From: a bacterium | Lineage (GTDB): Bacteria; Pseudomonadota; Gammaproteobacteria; Berkiellales; Berkiellaceae | Direction: 5' to 3' | NCBI GenBank assembly: GCA_009927065.1 | Contig: RFNU01000033.1 | Coordinates: forward strand, 1-5,751 | DNA: 5,751 bases | In this document: one piece after another, positions 1 through 5,751 of the stretch | Position numbering within the stretch: the first letter of the stretch is position 1 | How the letters are laid out: every line of letters begins with the position of its first letter | Translations under genes and position numbers: made by a program | The notes under the pieces: model-generated | The model's input: the letters and a program-made list of their open reading frames with translations, nothing else | The model's database searches: none | Told to the model about the DNA's origin: nothing

Positions 1-1
1 A

Positions 2-1153
2 TACGAAGGGTTTACTAGAGATGTAATATTTGACACTACTAATTTAACTAAAAAAAATAGCGGATCCGGTGCAAATGATTTCTCTAGTATAAACAAGTTA
101 ACAAAAGAGGCAGTGACACGCGATAGTGGAGACGGATATTCCGTCATATTAACCGGTTTTTTTACACCCAATAAAACAGGCAATTGGACAGTTGCGGGAG
201 CTGTCGATGACAATTGTTATATATGGATCGGCGATTCAGCAAAAAAAAATTGGAATTCGTCCAATGCATGGTTCACTTACGATTTGGAAAAAGATAGATC
301 CTATTATATTAACAACAATCAATTAAAATACTCAAATACTATCATATTAGTCGCAAATTATTCGTACCCTATCCGAATACAAATGAGTCAAGATGCAGGA
401 CCATTCGATGTTTCCATTCAATGGATACCTCCAAACAATAAACCCACATCGATCCTTTCACAATTGTCATCTGTATCGAACTCACCCAGTGGCGAGTTAC
501 AAATCGGTCTAATATGGAAGGCGTATAAAGGGTTTTTCAATAATAATTTAAAATATTCGACTTTATCAAATGTGGAATTAATTTCAAACGGTATCACATC
601 AAACACCTCTGATTTATCTACGATTACAGGTGGTAAAATAGTAGGAGACATAACAATTACTAGCGATAAAAATTCTTCATTTCCAACTGGATTTTCTATC
701 ACAAACCCGACAACCTATGATAATTTTACTTTAGAATTAACTGGCTATTTTTACACAAAATCGTCGCAGAAAGATGTTCTCCAAACATGGAGTTTCTTTT
801 TAGGGTCAGATGATGGTAGTTATCTCTGGATAGGCGAAAAGGCGGAATCTGATTGGTCATTGACGAATGTAGATATAGATAATGGTCCACCCACTCACGG
901 ATTTAATACACAAACCGTCGATCTCAATTTAATGTCAAATACCTATTATTACATACGAATATTATATGGCAATGCACAAGGCGACTATAATTTAAGGTTT
1001 GGATGGAAATCACCATCCGGAAATTGGACATCCAATGGTAATGGATTTTTGTATTCTGGAAAACCAGTGGATACTGTGGATACTGATAAAAAATATACAA
1101 CTGCTGTGATTCCTTATATGACACCTAGTAACAATTATTCTAGCGTCTCATAA
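2..1153 (+). CDS. Tandem PA14/GLEYA-like domain protein, 5' end missing
   Basis: The frame is open from the first bases of the window, so the start codon lies upstream; 383 residues are visible, ending at TAA 1151-1153. A GTG at 113 falls inside the first domain and is an internal valine, not a start. Two beta-sandwich domains of the PA14/GLEYA kind are readable. Domain A (about 1-145) has GDGYSVILTGFF near 43-54, TGNWT at 59-63, DDNCYIWIG at 69-77 and a closing YPIRIQM near 122. Domain B (about 169-345) has TLELTGYF-like strands, SDDGSYLWIG at 269-278, YYYIRI at 315-320 and FGW at 333-335. The consecutive Asp pair before Y-x-W-I-G is the position that binds calcium and sugar in GLEYA and PA14 adhesins (family knowledge). 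No membrane helix or enzyme motif is seen in the visible part. The tail (about 350-383) is polar. Likely a glycan-binding surface or virion protein; the domain call is firm, the role inferred. Confidence 0.92.
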   Translation, partial: YEGFTRDVIFDTTNLTKKNSGSGANDFSSINKLTKEAVTRDSGDGYSVILTGFFTPNKTGNWTVAGAVDDNCYIWIGDSAKKNWNSSNAWFTYDLEKDRSYYINNNQLKYSNTIILVANYSYPIRIQMSQDAGPFDVSIQWIPPNNKPTSILSQLSSVSNSPSGELQIGLIWKAYKGFFNNNLKYSTLSNVELISNGITSNTSDLSTITGGKIVGDITITSDKNSSFPTGFSITNPTTYDNFTLELTGYFYTKSSQKDVLQTWSFFLGSDDGSYLWIGEKAESDWSLTNVDIDNGPPTHGFNTQTVDLNLMSNTYYYIRILYGNAQGDYNLRFGWKSPSGNWTSNGNGFLYSGKPVDTVDTDKKYTTAVIPYMTPSNNYSSVS

Positions 1154-1157
1154 TAGA

Positions 1158-1198
1158 GAGGGGTCGGAGATGCGAAGCATCGGAGCCCCCGACGCCCC
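1158..1198 (+). terminator. GC-rich intergenic hairpin, possible transcript 3'-end signal
   Basis: Five bases after the stop of the first gene a strong foldback begins. The apical stem is GATGC (1169-1173) with GCATC (1177-1181) around a GAA loop. Below it TCGG (1164-1167) can pair with CCGA (1189-1192), and GGGG (1160-1163) with CCCC (1195-1198), leaving a CG bulge and a seven-base asymmetric loop (1182-1188). The apex contains GCGAAGC (1172-1178), a heptamer known to form an exceptionally stable DNA mini-hairpin. In mimiviruses, transcript ends and polyadenylation map to hairpins between genes, so a 3'-end role for the upstream gene is plausible. There is no T-tract of bacterial type. The structure is seen; the function is inferred. 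Confidence 0.45.
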
Positions 1199-1210
1199 GA
1201 CGCCCCGACG
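1187..1210 (+). repeat. Three perfect tandem copies of CCCCGACG
   Basis: The 8-base unit occurs at 1187-1194, 1195-1202 and 1203-1210 without mismatch, and a further C at 1211 begins a fourth copy. The array overlaps the right arm of the hairpin, so different copies could pair with the GGGG/TCGG left arm. It is the most GC-rich stretch in the window. It may be part of a dispersed intergenic repeat, or have grown by replication slippage. Confidence 0.85.
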
Positions 1211-1211
1211 C

Positions 1212-1232
1212 AAAATGTTATATTATATTATA
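1212..1232 (+). promoter_or_regulatory. AT-rich leader with three TTATA repeats before the second gene
   Basis: The composition switches abruptly from the GC array to almost pure A/T. TTATA is repeated three times (1218-1232) and runs directly into ATG 1233. Giant-virus late genes commonly have AT-rich promoters and very short leaders, so this could hold the promoter and transcription start. No mimivirus early box (AAAATTGA) was found here. If this is the promoter, the transcript leader would be only a few bases long. Confidence 0.35.
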
Positions 1233-3020
1233 ATGGCTTTAAAGAAATATAATATAACTTTTATTATTATTTTAGTACTAATTATAGTATTTTTATGGTG
1301 GTTCTCATTTACTAAAAACACATATGATTATTATAACATAAACCAACGCACTTTAATAGAAGGCGCAGCAACTGACATTTTGGGATCATATAATATTAAT
1401 ACGGAATTTAATGCAACACCAAATTTACTATTATTAGATAATATAAAGTTACAAAAACATTGGGGACTTTCATTTACTATTAAGATAAATAGTATAAAAG
1501 ACGATTGGCAACAAATCATCGGAATCACGCCGGACAAAAATGGCGCAGATAAAAGATTCTTTATGGCATCTTTATGTCCCAATTCAAATAATTTGTTTTT
1601 GAGAACAGCTACCGTATCAAGTTGGGATGAAAACATTATTTCATGCGAAGAAAATATAGGTGTCCCTATTGGGCAAGATATTCGTATTGATGTGATTGCC
1701 ACCATAAATCAATCCGATCAAAATATTGCCGTTTATACGACAAATTTGAAATCCAATGAGAACCCAAGACAAATTAAAAATATAAATATAGATTTGCCCA
1801 ATTATTCGACCGCTCAAGGTACAAATAAATTGTACGCATACACTAGTTATAAAAATAACACTAATACAATAGACGGTATAATTAGAAATGTTGTATTTGT
1901 TTCTAGTACAAATAATCAGATTGAATTGGCCGATTTAAGAAATGCGATTAATAAATTGGCTTCAGGAGAATATATACAACCATTTACGACAATGACTCCA
2001 GTGGAACTTAGTTCCTCCACCAATCCGCCCATTGTTCCAGGGCTAATATCGGATGAGCTTCCCAAAGTATGGTTAGGCGGATCTCAACAACCACCGCGCC
2101 AACAGTCAGATGGTCTATTGGACAACAAATCCGGGCTGCAATTTTCATATATAAGTCCTTATGCGGCGGTGGCGGGAGTCACAAAAGAGGGATTGACGAA
2201 TATAGGTGGGTTGGGTAATAAAACTACTTCGGATATATCAAGTAGTAGTATACAAAATGCATCAGGTTATACACCTATTGTGGATGACAATAATAACCCT
2301 ATATGTGCAAAATCTATTGTTCAATCCACAGATCTAAGTAATAATTTAAATTATATTAGGCAATATGGGTATAATTATCCATTAGAATTTGGTAGCAATG
2401 GTGCTACAAAATCAGTACCTATTTGTAGTCCAGACGACTTATATTTAATACAAAAACAAATATTGAAAAAGTTGAATAAATTCAATCAAGAATACACAAA
2501 TTTAATGACTTATGCGTATAATACAAAACATGATGTTAGAGGGGATGATGTCTCAAAGTTATCATATGTAAAAGAAGAATATGATGCTAATATAGATCCA
2601 ACTAATAACAATATCGATACAAAAATAAACGATAAATACTCTAGATATGTATCAAACTCTGATAACGATTATTATGTAAATTTAAACGGCACAAGTGGAT
2701 TAACATCCTATAATGATCTTGTTACCAGTTTAACCACATACAACAATTTATTATTTGCAAATAAAACATATTATTCAGACCCAGAAGATCCAAGTAATAA
2801 TCGAACAAGGTTGAGTAATATCGACCCAGAAATATTAGGAAATATGCATCAAAACATTATCAAAGAACGAAGTGACTTAGATGCAAAATTATTTGAATTG
2901 AACAATATACAAAATTCAATTGCAGGAGAATCCAAAATCACAATGGATAGTAGTGTATATGTAACTATTTTAATGACAACTTTAGCAACATCCATATTAT
3001 ATTATGTATTTACTCAATAA
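1233..3020 (+). CDS. Membrane-anchored LamG/concanavalin-like protein with a helix at both ends
   Basis: 595 residues from ATG 1233 to TAA 3018-3020. A hydrophobic helix at residues 8-26 follows two lysines and looks like an uncleaved signal anchor. Residues about 60-225 read as a LamG/concanavalin-like beta-sandwich: HWGLSFTIKI (76-85), WQQIIGIT (92-99), a strand with C115, C138 that could form a disulfide with C115, IRIDVIATI (150-158), and a closing strand IIRNVVFVSS (216-225). A Ser/Pro/Gly-rich low-complexity linker follows (about 250-350), then C358 and C398. Helical, possibly coiled-coil stretches lie at about 402-430 and 537-563. A second hydrophobic helix ends the protein (575-595), leaving almost no tail. 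Three in-frame ATGs exist. The one at 1170 lies inside the GC hairpin and would add a Pro/Arg-rich leader from the repeat; 1215 is possible; 1233 is preferred because it follows the AT-rich leader, places MALKK directly before the helix, and shares the ATGGCT context of the next gene. Probably a virion or host-membrane protein; the precise role is unknown. Confidence 0.9.
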   Translation: MALKKYNITFIIILVLIIVFLWWFSFTKNTYDYYNINQRTLIEGAATDILGSYNINTEFNATPNLLLLDNIKLQKHWGLSFTIKINSIKDDWQQIIGITPDKNGADKRFFMASLCPNSNNLFLRTATVSSWDENIISCEENIGVPIGQDIRIDVIATINQSDQNIAVYTTNLKSNENPRQIKNINIDLPNYSTAQGTNKLYAYTSYKNNTNTIDGIIRNVVFVSSTNNQIELADLRNAINKLASGEYIQPFTTMTPVELSSSTNPPIVPGLISDELPKVWLGGSQQPPRQQSDGLLDNKSGLQFSYISPYAAVAGVTKEGLTNIGGLGNKTTSDISSSSIQNASGYTPIVDDNNNPICAKSIVQSTDLSNNLNYIRQYGYNYPLEFGSNGATKSVPICSPDDLYLIQKQILKKLNKFNQEYTNLMTYAYNTKHDVRGDDVSKLSYVKEEYDANIDPTNNNIDTKINDKYSRYVSNSDNDYYVNLNGTSGLTSYNDLVTSLTTYNNLLFANKTYYSDPEDPSNNRTRLSNIDPEILGNMHQNIIKERSDLDAKLFELNNIQNSIAGESKITMDSSVYVTILMTTLATSILYYVFTQ

Positions 3021-3091
3021 GGTTGCTCACCGCCACCGATTATAACAAACTTCCCATTTCCGGACGCATCGACAGGATTTGGGATATTATC
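3021..3091. other. Intergenic spacer of coding-like composition, no gene called
   Basis: This stretch is visibly richer in G+C than the AT-rich leader after it. Read in the frame of the second gene it stays open past the stop to TAA 3153-3155 (44 codons, starting GCSPPPIITNF). On the other strand it is open for 26 codons (3014-3094) and reads GKFVIIGGGEQPY before a stop. Neither has a convincing start or a recognisable domain. It may be a remnant of a lost gene or repeat, or an untranslated 3' end. Confidence 0.4.
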
Positions 3092-3127
3092 ATACTATAG
3101 TTTATATCATTATTATAATTATAGTAT
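3092..3127 (+). terminator. AT-rich inverted repeat just before the third gene
   Basis: ATACTATA (3092-3099) is matched by its exact reverse complement TATAGTAT (3120-3127). As RNA the stem extends inward by a G-U pair and two A-U pairs, giving 11 pairs around a loop of about 14 bases (3103-3116). The right arm ends six bases before ATG 3134. Long AT-rich hairpins of this kind mark polyadenylation sites in mimivirus transcripts, so it may end the message of the second gene. Equally, it may be part of the promoter of the third gene, since both functions must fit in this short spacer. In AT-rich DNA an 8-base match can also arise by chance. Confidence 0.35.
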
Positions 3128-3133
3128 ATACAA

Positions 3134-5751
3134 ATGGCTAGTAGTGCTTATATAACCAATGCAACAAATGATTCAACAAAAATTCAACAATCTTATGATA
3201 ATGCAGAAGAATACTTCAATGACATATATTCAAATTTAAAATATAAAGAATTTTCAGTATTTTCAACAAATGCGCTTCCAAGAATAGCTGATGTAGGATG
3301 TATATGTAATTCCGAAGTTTCCAGTTTTAAATTTGATGTAGAGCGTTATTGGGACAAAGATTCTATAGAAATGTCCATACAAAACTCAAATAAAATGTCC
3401 AATGATTTAGAATGGGAAGATAAGAGCAATTTACATAATACGAATGGTCCTATAAAATTGTCACCGGGAATGGTTACACTATTCAAAGATGCCAGTAATT
3501 ATATAAAAGACGATGTCAATTATTTCGACGATGTGACAAATCAGGCAAAACCCGTTGCAGAATTCAATAAATATAATACATCGGTTGGTGGCAACGGTAC
3601 CGCGGTCGATATATTTGGGTATTTTAATCCAGATACCACGGGAAATTGGAAATTTTCCATTCCGACTTCTAACAAAGATGTGGAAATATATACCTATCTT
3701 TGGATGGGCAATTCCGCATTATACGAATATACTGCTGCAAATGCAAATATAAATAGCGATACGCCCGCCGAAGTAAATGAAACCGTGAGTGCGACATTTA
3801 AATTAGCCAAGAATGATTATATTCCTTTTCGCATCCAAATAATCTCCAAAAATGTGAAATTTGGAAGTCAACAACAAATCCCCATGTTTATTGTTACTCC
3901 GCCAAGTGATTCGCCAGCAAATGGTGTTATTACCAAAAATACGACAAACGGCTGGAATTATTTTGTCACATTTACAAATGGCGGCGCCATATATTACAAA
4001 AAATTGTTGTATTTCGGTTTAGTAAAATCGCCCAATGATACTGATAAATATAATTGTTTTCTCATTTCTACAACCCCGACCAATGCAAATTATATCCGGA
4101 ACTATAAACAAAACCCAAAACTTCAATATATAAAAACGGAAATTCCGAATCCAATCATGACCGGGAGAGGTAATCCTTTTTCAGTACTAGAAGGCGACGA
4201 ATTGAACTTATTTTTAGGCGATGGAATTAATATTCGTATTACAAAAGCTATATTTGGTATGCCGGAAGCCATCTATAATCATATTACTTATAGTACAAAA
4301 AATGTACCCAAAGAAAAAATGATTCCAAAGACGACAAAAACCAATATTTTAGGATTCAATGACAAGTTTTTAAATACCAGATCATTTACTATGACGGCAC
4401 AAAGTCACAAAGCTTGGGTAAATACTCCGACACAAGTGGCAAACCAGGCGATACCTATAAATCAACAAATTGATGTAACCGAAAAATTAAACAGTTTGAT
4501 ACAAAGCGGCGGAACACAACTTAAAATAAATAGCGGGTCTCAAAATTTTACCAATCTTTTTGTTAACCCTATTGCCGATCCCATAAATGATCCAAATGGT
4601 TCTCCAAAAGTGCGCAAAACATTATTTATTGAATATATGTATACAGTAAATGAATCTGCTATAACAGATAAATACCTAGGATTAGACGCGCAAACTGGCG
4701 CTATTACTATAACCGCTGTATATAATGGAAATAATCAAATTACTGCGCCATTACTAATGGATAAAGTCCCTTCATGTTCTGGCGACAATTGTGGGTCATA
4801 TTCAATGAAATTGACGAATAATTGCCGGTTGTCGGTGATGAATGCCAATAATACAGAAGTCGGGTATCTCGATTTGAAACGATTTATAAGTACTAACAAC
4901 CCCACCTTCAAAATAGAAGATTGCCAAATTAATAATATATGGTTAAAAGACGCATCTATCACAAATTTTATTCCAGCTGGGTCAAATACCTCAACAGTAA
5001 ATGGGAAAAAAATAAAATCATTGAATGGGCGTTTCAAGATCGGATACGAGAACTGGAAACTCACACTTACACATTGTATTATTCCATATACAAAACATCC
5101 GAATGGAATGTGCTATACTACCAATTTAAATGTGCAGAATAATTCACAAATATATTATTTATATCGTATCAATTCAATCGGTGTATTTGGTCGCAAATTC
5201 TTAGAAGAAACGAGCAAAACTACTGGAAAGACAATTATGCATTATCTGCCAAATACCCACAGTGATATTTTAACACTACAAGATGCTGCGAACTTTTTTA
5301 AACCGGCAAATGCGCCGGCATATCCATTATTTAAAGACGGTTCTCTTAGTTTCAGTTCAAAATATAAATCAGATACAACTAGTGCAAAAACATCTGAGGC
5401 TTGTGCAAATCAATGTAAAGGAGACACAAATTGTGAACACTTTTTCTTTTTAAAAAATAATAATGGAAATACTAGTTGTTATACCGATATCGCGTCTGAT
5501 GCAAATCCGGCGTTTACTACAAATAATTCCAATCCAGATATTACATCTTCGGATCTTTACAAGAAACAGTATAATATTAAAACTACCTGTGATTATAATA
5601 ATGCATATGATATAGGAAAAATACAAGATAAGCAACCATTACAAAGTATAGGTTATACAAGAAATCCATTCGAGATTGACTATCGAAATCCAGATCCCCA
5701 TGTCAATAATACTTATTTTTGTAGTTTAGATGTATATAATACCGCAAATAA
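3134..5751 (+). CDS. Large multi-lectin-domain protein (GLEYA-like, SUEL-like, PAN-like), 3' end missing
   Basis: The frame is open from ATG 3134 to the window edge: 872 full codons and no stop, so the C-terminus is outside. The start is the first in-frame ATG after an AT-rich leader, with context ATGGCT. No signal peptide or membrane helix is seen. Residues 1-145 are polar and partly helical. A GLEYA/PA14-like domain spans about 150-265, with VDIFGYFNP (158-166), TGNWKF (169-174), YLWMGNSA (188-195) and a closing PFRIQI (231-236); it is related to the domains of the first gene. Residues 351-505 resemble a SUEL/galactose-binding lectin: VLEGDELNL (351-359), GINIRITKAIFG (364-375), then DVTEKLNSL (447-455), NFTNLF (471-476), and G-x-P-K-x-x-K-T-L-F-I-E-Y (489-501), with an insert of about 70 residues and without the usual cysteines. 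C548, C553 and C564 lead a short beta-rich stretch. C757, C761, C767 and C782 around EHFFFL (768-773) look PAN/Apple-like. Probably a secreted or virion glycan-binding protein. The reading frame is certain; the domain calls are from motifs only. Confidence 0.93.
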   Translation, partial: MASSAYITNATNDSTKIQQSYDNAEEYFNDIYSNLKYKEFSVFSTNALPRIADVGCICNSEVSSFKFDVERYWDKDSIEMSIQNSNKMSNDLEWEDKSNLHNTNGPIKLSPGMVTLFKDASNYIKDDVNYFDDVTNQAKPVAEFNKYNTSVGGNGTAVDIFGYFNPDTTGNWKFSIPTSNKDVEIYTYLWMGNSALYEYTAANANINSDTPAEVNETVSATFKLAKNDYIPFRIQIISKNVKFGSQQQIPMFIVTPPSDSPANGVITKNTTNGWNYFVTFTNGGAIYYKKLLYFGLVKSPNDTDKYNCFLISTTPTNANYIRNYKQNPKLQYIKTEIPNPIMTGRGNPFSVLEGDELNLFLGDGINIRITKAIFGMPEAIYNHITYSTKNVPKEKMIPKTTKTNILGFNDKFLNTRSFTMTAQSHKAWVNTPTQVANQAIPINQQIDVTEKLNSLIQSGGTQLKINSGSQNFTNLFVNPIADPINDPNGSPKVRKTLFIEYMYTVNESAITDKYLGLDAQTGAITITAVYNGNNQITAPLLMDKVPSCSGDNCGSYSMKLTNNCRLSVMNANNTEVGYLDLKRFISTNNPTFKIEDCQINNIWLKDASITNFIPAGSNTSTVNGKKIKSLNGRFKIGYENWKLTLTHCIIPYTKHPNGMCYTTNLNVQNNSQIYYLYRINSIGVFGRKFLEETSKTTGKTIMHYLPNTHSDILTLQDAANFFKPANAPAYPLFKDGSLSFSSKYKSDTTSAKTSEACANQCKGDTNCEHFFFLKNNNGNTSCYTDIASDANPAFTTNNSNPDITSSDLYKKQYNIKTTCDYNNAYDIGKIQDKQPLQSIGYTRNPFEIDYRNPDPHVNNTYFCSLDVYNTAN

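Noticed and set aside
241..249. Run of nine A that might signal a frameshift
   Set aside because: The frame continues correctly through it (A-K-K-N-W) into conserved domain sequence, so neither an error nor programmed slippage is needed.
418..702. Minus-strand open frame across the first gene
   Set aside because: Antisense to well-supported GLEYA-like coding sequence, with no domain and no leader of its own.
1067..1084. Tandem GTGGATACT duplication in the first gene
   Set aside because: Only two 9-base copies, in frame (V-D-T-V-D-T) in a polar tail; common slippage with no sign of function.
924..1124. Minus-strand open frame of 66 codons across the second GLEYA-like domain
   Set aside because: Short, low-complexity and fully antisense to domain B.
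1139..1142. TCTA as a CroV-type late promoter core for the second gene
   Set aside because: It lies in the coding end of the first gene, more than 70 bases from the nearest preferred start and without the expected AT-rich flanks at close range.
1170..1232. ATG at 1170 as the start of the second gene
   Set aside because: It lies in the apical stem of the GC hairpin and its first codons only translate the GC repeat. The membrane anchor begins naturally at ATG 1233 (or 1215) after an AT-rich leader.
1331..1705. Minus-strand open frame of 124 codons
   Set aside because: Antisense to the LamG-like domain; the + strand reading has coherent strands and motifs, the minus reading has none.
3555..3752. 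Plus-strand open frame in another frame of the third gene
   Set aside because: Overlaps the GLEYA-like domain of the large frame, which is open for 872 codons.
4735..5142. Overlapping short frames on both strands (4735-5064 minus, 4939-5142 plus)
   Set aside because: Both are shadows inside the long third gene, without recognisable domains or leaders.
5450..5635. Minus-strand Ile-rich frame resembling a membrane peptide
   Set aside because: The hydrophobicity comes from reading Asn/Tyr-rich codons backwards; it is antisense to the third gene.

Overview
The window is AT-rich (by eye roughly one third G+C) and densely coding. Three intronless genes lie head-to-tail on the + strand with spacers of only 79 and 113 bases. 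No tRNA, rRNA, CRISPR array, bacterial ribosome-binding site or recognisable housekeeping gene is visible. The tight packing, AT-rich leaders, hairpins between genes and Asn/Ile/Lys-rich proteins built from adhesion-type beta-sandwich modules fit a giant DNA virus (Nucleocytoviricota). An algal or protist virus of the Imitervirales (mimivirus-like) type is the best guess. This is inference, because no viral hallmark gene (capsid, polymerase, packaging ATPase) is in view.

Layout. (1) 2-1153: the 3' part of a gene whose start lies before the window, encoding two successive PA14/GLEYA-like carbohydrate-recognition domains. (2) 1154-1232: a GC-rich spacer with a strong hairpin containing GCGAAGC and three perfect copies of an 8-base unit (CCCCGACG), followed by an AT-rich leader. 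(3) 1233-3020: a 595-residue protein with a membrane helix at each end, a LamG/concanavalin-like beta-sandwich after the first helix, and two helical stretches near the C-terminus. (4) 3021-3133: a spacer whose first half is unusually balanced in composition and whose second half is an AT-rich leader with a long inverted repeat. (5) 3134-5751: the largest gene, at least 872 codons and still open at the window edge. It carries a GLEYA-like domain, a segment resembling SUEL-type galactose-binding lectins, a cysteine-containing stretch faintly like bulb-type lectins, and a cysteine pattern resembling PAN/Apple domains.

Together the genes look like a cassette of surface or virion-associated glycan-binding proteins: one anchored in membrane at both ends and two without a visible anchor. 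The pairing suggests roles in host attachment or particle surface structure. That is inferred from domain content and adjacency; no enzymatic motif was recognised in any of the three proteins.
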